Source: Thiohalocapsa sp. PB-PSB1 (GTDB lineage Bacteria > Pseudomonadota > Gammaproteobacteria > Chromatiales > Chromatiaceae). From it: DNA of 64,000 nt. Both the position numbers and the translations under genes were made by a program. The stretch is from the NCBI GenBank assembly GCA_016745215.1, contig CP050890.1, forward strand, positions 3,286,001 through 3,350,000, in the 5' to 3' direction. Under the pieces are notes generated by a model. That model saw only the letters and a program-made list of their open reading frames with translations. It searched no databases and was not told the DNA's origin. Numbering within the stretch: the first letter of the stretch is position 1; every line of letters starts with the position of its first letter. Positions 9,682 to 17,792 of the stretch are shown piece by piece.

Positions 9682-10731
9682 ATGATGTCATGCAGATTCA
9701 ATCTCGATGCGCTGCGCGCGCCTGTCCTCGCGGCGAGCGTGCTCCTGCTGCTTAGTCCAAGCCCGGCAAGCGCCGACGTCGTCATCATGCACAACGGCGA
9801 CCGCATGACGGGCGACCTGATCCGCCAAGACGGCGGCCGGCTCAAGCTCGAGACAGCCTACGCGGGCACGCTGGACATCGATTGGGAGCAGGTGCGCGAG
9901 GTCCGACTGGACGAGCCGCGGGAGGTCCTGTTGGACGACGAGCGGGTGCTCGAGGTCAAGGCCGTATCGCGCGAGGACGATCGATTGACGCTCGTGCAGG
10001 CGCCGCCGTCGGAGCCGATCACGGTCGAGCCTGCGCGGGTCAAGGTGATCGAGCCCGAGCCTTGGGAACTTGGCGAGGGCTATCGCCTGAACGGTCGGCT
10101 GGGCTTCGCCCTCAAGAACGAGCGCGGCAATAACGACAAGAACGAGATCGATCTGGACTTCGAGCTGGACTACCGACGGCACCGACACCGCTGGCAAAGC
10201 TGGGGCCAGCTCGAATACGACACCCGACGCGGCAGCAAGACCACCGACAAATGGAGCCTCGACAACAACTTCCGCCGCCTGTTCGACAGCCCCTGGTACG
10301 CCTCGGCCTGGCTGTTCTTCAAGCACGACCGCTTCGACGATCTGCGCCTGCGCTTCCTCACCGGCCCGGCCCTGGGCTACAGCTTCGACGAAGGTCCGAC
10401 GCGCAACCTGCGCGCCGAGGTCGGTGCGTTCTATGTCAACGACGACTTCTACGACGACGACGATAATCGATACTGGGGGCCGGGCTGGTACATCGACTAC
10501 GACCAGCTCGTCTGGCACGAGCGTCTGCAGCCCTACCACAAGCAGTACGGCGTCATCGCCGCCGACGGCTCGGGCAGCAAGCTCTGGCGCTCCTGGACCG
10601 GCATCCGCGTACCGCTGTCCGCGGGCTTCGTCGGCAGCATCGAGTACGAGATCGACTACGAAAGCGAGCGCCCGGTCAAGATCCGATCCACCGACACGAC
10701 GCTCAGGCTCAAGCTCGGCTACCAATGGTGA
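9682..10731 (+). CDS. DUF481-type outer membrane beta-barrel protein
   Basis: A 349-residue exported protein. The signal peptide ends around PASADV (about residue 32). A short N-terminal domain (residues 33-120, with MHNGDRMTGDL, a pattern typical of these proteins) is followed by alternating amphipathic strands with many aromatic and charged residues, and the chain ends in LKLGYQW, a terminal aromatic that fits an outer-membrane assembly signal. The family (DUF481, YdiY-like) is often linked to salt or acid stress, which suits its position between two mechanosensitive channels. It follows the MscS gene by 21 nt. The exact function is unknown. Confidence 0.85.
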   Translation: MMSCRFNLDALRAPVLAASVLLLLSPSPASADVVIMHNGDRMTGDLIRQDGGRLKLETAYAGTLDIDWEQVREVRLDEPREVLLDDERVLEVKAVSREDDRLTLVQAPPSEPITVEPARVKVIEPEPWELGEGYRLNGRLGFALKNERGNNDKNEIDLDFELDYRRHRHRWQSWGQLEYDTRRGSKTTDKWSLDNNFRRLFDSPWYASAWLFFKHDRFDDLRLRFLTGPALGYSFDEGPTRNLRAEVGAFYVNDDFYDDDDNRYWGPGWYIDYDQLVWHERLQPYHKQYGVIAADGSGSKLWRSWTGIRVPLSAGFVGSIEYEIDYESERPVKIRSTDTTLRLKLGYQW

Positions 10732-10779
10732 CGGACCAAGACGGCCCACGTCGCCCAAGTCTCCAACAAGGGATTCAAC

Positions 10780-13700
10780 ATGCTCAATCCGTTTCCGACG
10801 CGTAATCGGCGCGCAGCGTCTCGATCCCCCGAACCCGTCCCGGGGCATGCCGGCCGCGCGCGTACGCCCGGCCTGCGCGGCCGATGGTCCATCGCCGCCC
10901 TGGCCCTGCTGCTGATCATACAACCGGCAATGGGCCAGGACGACCCGGTCGCCGAGGCCCGCCCCGGTGCCGTCACCGAAGCGATGCTGGAGGCCAAGAT
11001 CGCCGAGGTCGAGGCCGCTACCAGCATCGAAGAGACGGCCCGAGCAGCGCTGGTGGAGCGTTATCGCAAGGCGCTGAGCAACCTGCACAGGGCAGGCGCG
11101 AACGCGCAGGCGGCGGACGACTACCGGCAGGCGGCGCGGAGCGCACCGGCCCTGATCCAGGCCATCCGTCAACAGACGGACGAGGTCGCGGCGCGCGCGC
11201 CGGAGGACAGCCTGGCGGTCGACCCGTCGCTCCCGCTGAGCCAGGTCGAGCAGCTGTTGCAGAAGGAGAAGGCCGATCTGGCGGCGGTGGACGCCCGGCG
11301 CGCGGACTTCGAGCAGCGCCTCGCCGAGGAGGCGGGCCGCCCGGCGCTGATCCGCCAACGCCTCGCCGAGGCCAAGCTCAGGCAAGCGGCCATCGCCACC
11401 CAGCTCCAGCTGCCGCCCCCGGCCGACGCGGGTCCGGCCACCGCCGAGGCCGGGCGCTGGGTGCTCCAGACCGAGGCCGACGCGCTGAGCAGCGAGATCA
11501 TGCGGCTCGACCAGGAGCTGCTCAGCCAGGGTCCGCGCATCGATCTGCTCAAGGCCAAGCGCGACCAGGCCGCCGCCAGCGTGCGCTGGGTGGGCACCAG
11601 GGTCAGGCTGCTCGATGCGCTGGTCGACGATCGGCGCCAACAGGAGGCGGAGCGGGTCCGTGCCGAGGCGCAGCGCATCCGCCGCGAGGCCGAGGGCAAG
11701 CACCCCCTGGTGCTGCGGCTCGCCGAGCGCAACGCGGCACTGTCCGAGGCGCTCGCCGGGGCGGCCACGCAGGTGAGCACACTGGGCGCGCAGACCGAGC
11801 AGACCGACCGGCTGGCGCGGCGCATCGAGCGCCAGTTCAAGAGCGCCCGCGACACCATCGCCATCGGCGGCCTGAACCAGGCGCTGGGACGCATGCTCCA
11901 GCAGCAGCGTCGTTCGCTGCCCGACCTGGTCGACTACCGCCGCGCGATGCGCGAACGCGAACACCGGGCCGCCGAGATCGGTGTGCAACGCCTGCGCCAC
12001 TGGGAGGAGGAGGAGCGTCTGCGCGATCTCGACGCCTACCTGGCCGAGCTGATGGCCGAGCTGATGGCCCAACTTATGAACGAGACGCCGTCCGCGCCGG
12101 ACGCCGCACCCCCGGGCGAGGCGCTGCGCGCGCTCGCGCTCGACCGCCGGGGGCTGCTGGAGCAGTCCATCGCCGCCGCCGACGGCTATCTGCGCGAGCT
12201 CGCCGAGCTGGAAGCCGCCCAGCGGCGCCTGCTCGCTGTGGTCACGGACTACGCCGCCTTCCTCGACGAGTACCTGCTGTGGGTGCGCAACACCTCCCTG
12301 TTCCAGCTCGATCAACTGGACAGCATGTCGGCCCAAATGGGGCGGGTCCTGTCGCCCGCCGGTTGGCGCCAGGTGGCGCAGACCATCGCCTACCAGGCCA
12401 CGCACACGCCCGTCTACGCCGGGCTCGCCCTGGTGCTGGTCGCGCTGCTGGCGGTGCGCGGGCGCCTGCTCGCCCTGATCCGGGGTCTGGCCGCCAAGCT
12501 CGGCAAGCCGACCACCGACCACTTCGGCTACACCCTGCTCGCCGTCGGGCTGACGGTCCTCGCGGCGGCGCCCTGGCCGCTGCTGGTCGCGGTCACGGGC
12601 TGGCAGCTCCAGGTGTCGGCCGAGGCCACGGACTTCACCACGGCGGTCGGTGGCGCGCTGCTGTTCATCGCGGGCCAGTTTTTCGGGCTCGTCCTGTTGC
12701 GCCGCATCTGCATGCCCGACGGGCTCGCCGCGGCGCACCTGCGCTGGCCCGAGTCCAGTCTGCGGCTGCTGCGCTCGCAGCTGCGCCAGCTCACCTGGAT
12801 CTTTCTGCCCGCCGCGCTCGCCACCGAGATCGCCGCGCAGCTCGACCCCCTCGACGCCGGTTGGGCCCTCGGACTGATCCCGTTCCTGATCGCCATGGGC
12901 TCCCTGGCGGTCGCCTTCGCGCGGCTGCTGCACCCCGAGCGGGGCGTCTTGGCGACCTATGCGCGCCAGCCGCACAGACGCACCTTCAAGCGGCTGCAAC
13001 CCCTCTGGTACCCGCTGCTGGTGCTCTACCCCGCGGTACTGGGGCTACTCGCGCTGATCGGCTATCTCTACACCGCGGGCACGCTCAGCATCCTGCTGCT
13101 GGACACCGCCTGGTTCGTGGTCGAGCTGATCCTGTTGGCCGCGCTCGGGCAGCGCTGGCTGCTGGTCGCGCGCCGGCGCCTCGCCTACGAGGCGGCGTTG
13201 GAGCGACGCCGGGCCGAGCGACCGGCGCAGGCAGGGCACGACGACGGCCATGGCGAGGCCGAAGAGCCGGAGGTGGACCTGGTGACCCTGAGCGACAAGA
13301 GCCAAAAGCTGCTCAACACCCTGATCCTGTTCTACGGCTTCTTCGGCCTGTGGGTGCTCTGGTCCGACCTGTTTCCGGCCCTGCGCATCCTCGACCAGGT
13401 TACCCTCTGGCAGCACACCCTGATGGTGGACGGCGAGCCCCAAGTCCTGCCGATCACCCTGGCCAGCGTCGGCATGGCCCTGTTCTACGGCGTCATCACC
13501 GTCATCCTCGCCAAGCAGCTGCCGGCGGTGCTGGAGATCCTGCTGCTCAAGCTCACCGAGATGGGCGCCGGCGGGCGCTACACCGTCACCACGCTCGCCA
13601 ACTACCTGGTCGTCACCACTGGCGCCGTGCTGGTGTTCAAGACCATCGGCGCCGACTGGTCCCAGCTGCAATGGCTGGTGGCCGCGCTCGGCGTGGGCAT

Positions 13701-14286
13701 CGGCTTCGGGCTGCAGGAGATCGTTGCCAACTTCATCAGCGGCATCATCGTCCTGTTCGAGCGCCCCATCCGCATCGGCGACGTCATCACCATCGGCGAC
13801 ACCGACGGCAAGGTGACCAAGATCCGCAGCCGCGCCACCACCATCCGCAACTGGGACGGCAAGGAGCTGCTGGTGCCGAACAAGGAGTTCATCACCGGCC
13901 GGTTGCTCAATTGGTCCCTGTCCGACCAAGTCACCCGCGTGATCCTGTCGGTCGGCATCGCCTACGGCTCGGACGTGCGCCTGGCCATGCGCCTGCTCGA
14001 GGAGGCCGCCCGCGAGAACGAAAACGTGCTCGACGACCCCGCGCCGTCGGTCATCTTCGAGACCTTCGGCGACAACGCCCTCGGCCTGCTGCTGCGCGGC
14101 TTCGTCGACTCCACCGACCTGCGCTTCCCCACCGTCAGCGCCCTCAACCAGGCCATCAACGACAAGTTCAACGCCGCCGGCATCGTCATCGCCTTTCCGC
14201 AGCGGGACCTGCATCTGCACACCAGTCAGCCGCTGCAGGTGGAGCTGAGGGGGCCGGCGGAGGTTGAACCATCGGATCGGACATGA
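10780..14286 (+). CDS. Large MscK/KefA-like mechanosensitive channel
   Basis: A 1,168-residue multidomain channel. After a long basic leader, a signal sequence lies at about residues 36-53. Residues 60-480 are a periplasmic, largely coiled-coil domain rich in Glu, Ala, Arg and Leu, as in MscK and MscM proteins. Multiple membrane helices occupy roughly 540-960. The MscS core follows, with GVGIGFGLQEIVANFISGI near residues 970-990 and the beta domain RPIRIGDVITIG just after, ending in the cytoplasmic alpha/beta domain. The family gates on membrane tension and some members respond to K+. It ends the ion-flux cluster, 48 nt after the DUF481 gene. The specific subtype is uncertain. Confidence 0.88.
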   Translation: MLNPFPTRNRRAASRSPEPVPGHAGRARTPGLRGRWSIAALALLLIIQPAMGQDDPVAEARPGAVTEAMLEAKIAEVEAATSIEETARAALVERYRKALSNLHRAGANAQAADDYRQAARSAPALIQAIRQQTDEVAARAPEDSLAVDPSLPLSQVEQLLQKEKADLAAVDARRADFEQRLAEEAGRPALIRQRLAEAKLRQAAIATQLQLPPPADAGPATAEAGRWVLQTEADALSSEIMRLDQELLSQGPRIDLLKAKRDQAAASVRWVGTRVRLLDALVDDRRQQEAERVRAEAQRIRREAEGKHPLVLRLAERNAALSEALAGAATQVSTLGAQTEQTDRLARRIERQFKSARDTIAIGGLNQALGRMLQQQRRSLPDLVDYRRAMREREHRAAEIGVQRLRHWEEEERLRDLDAYLAELMAELMAQLMNETPSAPDAAPPGEALRALALDRRGLLEQSIAAADGYLRELAELEAAQRRLLAVVTDYAAFLDEYLLWVRNTSLFQLDQLDSMSAQMGRVLSPAGWRQVAQTIAYQATHTPVYAGLALVLVALLAVRGRLLALIRGLAAKLGKPTTDHFGYTLLAVGLTVLAAAPWPLLVAVTGWQLQVSAEATDFTTAVGGALLFIAGQFFGLVLLRRICMPDGLAAAHLRWPESSLRLLRSQLRQLTWIFLPAALATEIAAQLDPLDAGWALGLIPFLIAMGSLAVAFARLLHPERGVLATYARQPHRRTFKRLQPLWYPLLVLYPAVLGLLALIGYLYTAGTLSILLLDTAWFVVELILLAALGQRWLLVARRRLAYEAALERRRAERPAQAGHDDGHGEAEEPEVDLVTLSDKSQKLLNTLILFYGFFGLWVLWSDLFPALRILDQVTLWQHTLMVDGEPQVLPITLASVGMALFYGVITVILAKQLPAVLEILLLKLTEMGAGGRYTVTTLANYLVVTTGAVLVFKTIGADWSQLQWLVAALGVGIGFGLQEIVANFISGIIVLFERPIRIGDVITIGDTDGKVTKIRSRATTIRNWDGKELLVPNKEFITGRLLNWSLSDQVTRVILSVGIAYGSDVRLAMRLLEEAARENENVLDDPAPSVIFETFGDNALGLLLRGFVDSTDLRFPTVSALNQAINDKFNAAGIVIAFPQRDLHLHTSQPLQVELRGPAEVEPSDRT

Positions 14287-14453
14287 GCGGGCGCTCAAAT
14301 CGCCGGGCCAAGACTGCGCCGCGATCAGGCTGTTCCTGCTGAAGCCAGTAGGCGGATGCCCGATAGGGTGATCCGTCATCCCAGGGCCATCAACGCGTTG
14401 TCGCCAGCGCACAGGTACATCGGCAGGCGCGGTCAGCGTCGAAGTCAACCGCG

Positions 14454-14459
14454 GCTAGC
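14454..14459. repeat. Candidate target duplication GCTAGC, left side of the IS4 element
   Basis: GCTAGC here and at 16155-16160 directly flank the 11-bp terminal inverted repeats of the IS4-like element. As the hexamer is itself palindromic it could alternatively be part of 17-bp inverted repeats. Confidence 0.45.
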
Positions 14460-14542
14460 CTGAAGTTCCCCGTAAAATCTGCCCAATTTCGCATCTAACT
14501 ATTTGTAATCGTTGTAAAATATCGAAAATTTGCTCGTAAAAA

Positions 14543-14559
14543 TCAATACCTTCGCCAAA
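14543..14559. repeat. Inner inverted repeat of the IS4 element, left copy
   Basis: TCAATACCTTCGCCAAA is the exact reverse complement of bases 15983-15999, on the far side of the transposase gene. It could be a true IS terminus inside a larger element, or a transposase-binding site. Confidence 0.6.
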
Positions 14560-14652
14560 AATTAGCGCCAAAAATTAGGTGGGCGACAGCCCGAGGTGAT
14601 AGGTTATCCAGTTACTAATCCGAAGACCTATTCCCTCAGGAGGCTATCGCCC

Positions 14653-15972
14653 ATGCCCGACATTATGCTGATCTTGAGCTGCTTAAGCCAGAGCGTAGAT
14701 AAGACGAGCCTTGGCCGTTTGGGTTGCGTTGTGGAAGGGCTGTTGGCGATGACGGGGCGGGTAACGATGCGGGGGCTATCGCGCTGGACCGAGCGCGGGG
14801 GAAGCTATCGGACGCTGCAGCGGTTGTTCAACACCACGCTCAGTTGGGGCCAAGTGCATTGGCTGGTGATTCGCCAGCACCTGCTGGGCGACGAAACGCA
14901 CTGGTTGCTGGCGGGCGATGAAGTGGTGGTGAGCAAATCGGGCAAGAAGACCCACGGTCTGGATCGTTTTTTCTCCTCGGTGGTTGGCAAGACGATCCCG
15001 GGGTTGTGTTTTCTGAGCCTGTCGTTGATTAGCGTGCAACGGCGCTGTTCGTACCCATTGCGCCTGGAGCCGATTCTCAAAGAGACGGCCGCGAGCTGCC
15101 CGAAAGCGTCCAAAGCGGGTCGGGGTAAGGACCGAGGGCGGCCGAAAGGTAGCCGCAATGGCAATCGCCGGGAGGTGAGTCTGTCGCCCTATTTGCAGTT
15201 CGTTCAAGACCTTCTGCGCCAGGTGCTGGCACTGGTGTGCCAGACGCTGACGGTGCGTTATTTCGTCTTCGACGGGGCCTTCGGCCATAATCAAGCGCTG
15301 CAAATGGTCCGTCGCACGGGCTTAGAGTTGATCAGCAAATTGCGCCACAACAGCGCGCTGTATCTGCCCTATGACGGCCCCTACGCCGGGCGCGGCCCGC
15401 GGCGCAAGTACGGCAGCAAGCTCGATTATCAACACTTGCCGCCGTGCTTTCTCAAAGCCACTTCCGTGGAAGGACAGGTTCATACGGCCATCTACCAACT
15501 GCCCGTTTGGCACAAAAAATTCCCCGACCGGCTCAATGTCGTGATCCTCGTCAAGACCAACCAACGCACCGGTGCCCAGGCCCATGTCATCCTTTTCAGT
15601 AGTGATCTTGAGTTAGGCTACGAAGCGCTCATCGATTACTATCGCTTGCGCTTCCAAATCGAGTTCAACTTCCGAGACGCCAAACAGTACTGGGGCTTGG
15701 AAGACTTCATGGTGATCAAGCCAACGCCGGTCTACAACAGTGCCAACCTGGCGATGCTGATGATCAACCTGTCCCAGATCCTGATGCGACCGGTGCGCGA
15801 GCACTGTCCGAGCTTTAGCGTCAATGACCTCAAAGCCCACTTCCGCGGCCGGAAATACGTCCTGGAGGTGTTAAAAATGCTTCCGGAAATGCCCGAAGCA
15901 AATATTATTGACCAAGCCCTTGAGCAGGCTGCAAATCTGGGGCGGATTAATCAAGAACTTAGTGCAGCATGA
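14653..15972 (+). CDS. IS4-family DDE transposase
   Basis: A 439-residue transposase that would catalyse cut-and-paste movement of the surrounding element. The DDE residues fit the family: Asp in LLAGDEVVVSKSG, Asp in YFVFDGAFGHNQ, and the IS4 signature Y-x2-R-x3-E-x6-K read exactly as YRLRFQIEFNFRDAK. ATG 14653 is chosen over upstream in-frame starts because AGGAGG at 14638-14643 precedes it by 9 nt. A bipartite basic linker (about residues 155-175) separates the first two catalytic segments. The frame is intact, so the element may be active. Confidence 0.9.
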   Translation: MPDIMLILSCLSQSVDKTSLGRLGCVVEGLLAMTGRVTMRGLSRWTERGGSYRTLQRLFNTTLSWGQVHWLVIRQHLLGDETHWLLAGDEVVVSKSGKKTHGLDRFFSSVVGKTIPGLCFLSLSLISVQRRCSYPLRLEPILKETAASCPKASKAGRGKDRGRPKGSRNGNRREVSLSPYLQFVQDLLRQVLALVCQTLTVRYFVFDGAFGHNQALQMVRRTGLELISKLRHNSALYLPYDGPYAGRGPRRKYGSKLDYQHLPPCFLKATSVEGQVHTAIYQLPVWHKKFPDRLNVVILVKTNQRTGAQAHVILFSSDLELGYEALIDYYRLRFQIEFNFRDAKQYWGLEDFMVIKPTPVYNSANLAMLMINLSQILMRPVREHCPSFSVNDLKAHFRGRKYVLEVLKMLPEMPEANIIDQALEQAANLGRINQELSAA

Positions 15973-15982
15973 GATCGGGTCA

Positions 15983-15999
15983 TTTGGCGAAGGTATTGA
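15983..15999. repeat. Inner inverted repeat of the IS4 element, right copy
   Basis: TTTGGCGAAGGTATTGA lies 10 nt after the transposase stop and is the exact reverse complement of 14543-14559. Confidence 0.6.
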
Positions 16000-16154
16000 A
16001 AAATGTAGGCATGTAAATTGGATTTTTGCACAAATTTGATTTATGCTTCAGCAAAATAATCAGACAGTTAGGTGTAGGCAGAGCGGTGAACCATAAAATT
16101 TTCTAATTAATTGATTTACTTAAGAAAAGTCTGACTTGTGCCTGGGAACTTCAG

Positions 16155-16319
16155 GCTAGCGGAACCGCTATCGCGTTACGTCCTACGCGGGCTGCCTAGG
16201 CGACCTCGGCCAGGTTGATGCCTTGAACCGTGGAGGGTGTTCGGTGAATGCGCGGATTGTCTTTGCAGCGCCGTGAATCCTGGGTATGCTGGCTTTCGAT
16301 TCACACGCCCGAGGCCAAC
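16155..16319. other. Noncoding stretch between the IS4 element and the nuclease gene
   Basis: Together with the noncoding right end of the IS element this makes about 350 bases without a gene. I see no RNA gene, terminator or clear promoter in it apart from the GCTAGC candidate target duplicate at its left edge. Confidence 0.4.
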
Positions 16320-17186
16320 GTGTCCCACGACCAGAACTTCAAGAACCTCATCATCGACTATCCCCGCGAGTCGGTCCAGTTCTTCGCGCCCGACGAGGCG
16401 GCGGAGGTCGATCAGCAGGTTCGGGTAATCCCGGTGCGCGAGGAACAGCTCAAGGACCGGCTCGGTGATCGCTTTCGGGAGCTGGATGTGCCCTTGCTGC
16501 TGGAATGGCCGGACGGGCGACGGGCCGCGATCGTGTTCGTCTTCGAGGAGGAGAGCAAGACATACCGGTTCTCGATCCATCGGTTCGCGCACTACTGTCT
16601 CGACCTGTCCGAGATGTTTGAGACCGACCGCGTCGTGCCGGTGGCAATATTACTGCACGGCGGCGAGCGTGCCGCGTCGCTGACCTTGGGCGGAGACCGC
16701 TACGATTTCCTGACCTTCCGGTATTTGGCCTGCACTCTCAACGCATTGGCTTGGGAGGACTGGCGGGACAGCGACAACCTGGTTGCACGGCTGAACCTGC
16801 CCAACATGCGCTATCGTCGCAGCGAGCGTGTCGCCGTCTACGCGTGCGCAACCCGCGGGCTCATGGAGCTGGAACCCGACGCCGAAAAGCGGCTCAAATA
16901 TGCGGATTTCATCGACATCTACGCCGGCCTGACCGAGGCCGAGCATGAACAGTACCAACGCGACTATCCCGAGGAGGCCAAGACCATGCAGTCGTTTTCC
17001 ACCCGCTTTCGCGAAGAAGGCATCCGCATTGGTGAAGCCAACGTTATCCTGCATCAGCTTGAACAGAAGTTTGGCACTATTCCGGACGACCTCCGAGAAC
17101 GAATACAGCATGCGGATAGTGATACCCTGATTCGGTGGTCCGGCAAACTGCTCACGGGAGGCACGATCGACGAGGTGCTTCAGTAA
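16320..17186 (+). CDS. Rpn/PDDEXK-type transposase-like nuclease
   Basis: A 288-residue soluble protein of the type annotated as Rpn family recombination-promoting nuclease or DUF4351-containing protein. It starts with NFKNLIIDYPRESVQFF. A nuclease-like core follows: PLLLEWPDGRRAAIVFVFEEES provides acidic residues and a beta hairpin in the PD-(D/E)XK pattern, and FSIHRFAHYCLDLSE is the usual helix. The C terminus (about residues 235-288) resembles the short helical tail of this family. I chose GTG 16320 because GAGG lies 7 nt upstream and the family start aligns there. These genes multiply in genomes with many mobile elements, as here, next to an IS4 element. The biological role remains debated. 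Confidence 0.75.
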   Translation: MSHDQNFKNLIIDYPRESVQFFAPDEAAEVDQQVRVIPVREEQLKDRLGDRFRELDVPLLLEWPDGRRAAIVFVFEEESKTYRFSIHRFAHYCLDLSEMFETDRVVPVAILLHGGERAASLTLGGDRYDFLTFRYLACTLNALAWEDWRDSDNLVARLNLPNMRYRRSERVAVYACATRGLMELEPDAEKRLKYADFIDIYAGLTEAEHEQYQRDYPEEAKTMQSFSTRFREEGIRIGEANVILHQLEQKFGTIPDDLRERIQHADSDTLIRWSGKLLTGGTIDEVLQ

Positions 17187-17347
17187 CGGCCGGTCCGAAT
17201 CGCACAAGGCGGCGGGCCCATCCCAACCCGGGTGCAACCCGCCTCCCGCGCGCGATGAGGCCATTTGCCGGTGTTAAAATTGAGGTAGACTCCGCCGTTA
17301 ACTAAACACCCCAGGGACCTGAGTCCCCAAGTCGGAGGAGTCTACCA

Positions 17348-17521
17348 ATGAACAGCATGAATGAAAGCGCACTGGACATCAAGGGCCAAGAGATCGTAGA
17401 TCAAGCCTATGAACTTGTCGGGCTGGTGGAGTTGGCCTACAGGGAGGGCACGGCTGCTCATGTGGTGGAAAAAGGGCTATTCCAGAAGCTGCTGGAGATG
17501 GGCTACCAAGCCTTGGGGTAG
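17348..17521 (+). pseudogene. N-terminal remnant of an ISKra4-like transposase
   Basis: A 57-residue frame with GGAGG at 17334-17338. Its sequence (IVDQAYELVGLVELA, then HVVEKGLFQKLLEMGYQALG) resembles the start of ISKra4-type transposases, which are normally several hundred residues. The reading frame ends exactly where TAGGGTGTCCAAA begins at 17519, so a later insertion seems to have cut it. Upstream, GGTAGACTCC at 17281-17294 and GGAGTCTACC near 17336-17347 form an inverted pair, possibly the element's leader or terminus. The family call is from memory of the N-terminal pattern and is moderate. Confidence 0.5.
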
Positions 17522-17792
17522 GGTGTCCAAAAGCCCAGAAATCCTTGACCGATTATTGAACCTGCCGAACGCCGCCTTTGTCTCGGCCGAATCCGCATGT
17601 CTCGCCCAGTAAAGGCGCACAAACCTAGATTCGTTAGTCCGATCAATCGGTTACGAACAGACACGTCGATATACAGTCCTTCGAAATCAGTCCTAAAGCA
17701 AGCGGAACAAGCTGGAACTGGAGCTTGCTCATGCGCCAATTCAGGGTTCAGTATGATTTTCATAACACACGGATTTTTCTTTTGAAATCGGT

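Larger units (their letters stand above)
14460..16154 (+). mobile_element. IS4-family insertion sequence, about 1.7 kb, apparently complete
   Basis: CTGAAGTTCCC at 14460-14470 and its exact complement GGGAACTTCAG at 16144-16154 are the outermost inverted repeats, flanked on each side by GCTAGC. The element contains one transposase gene. Its ends are clearly more AT-rich than the surrounding chromosome, which supports an acquired unit. A second, inner 17-bp inverted repeat also brackets the transposase, so the exact boundaries need checking against other copies. A 13-bp tandem repeat (CGCCAAAAATTAG twice, 14553-14578) lies in the left noncoding part. Confidence 0.7.

Noticed and set aside
9688..12999. 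Minus-strand open frame of 1,103 codons
   Set aside because: It is a mirror of the DUF481 and MscK-like genes. High GC keeps the opposite frames open; its composition (Gln, Arg, Gly, His) is typical of a shadow frame and no domain appears.
10884..14267. Plus-strand alternative frame of 1,127 codons
   Set aside because: Arg/Gly/Ala/Pro-rich shadow of the MscK-like gene with no domain.
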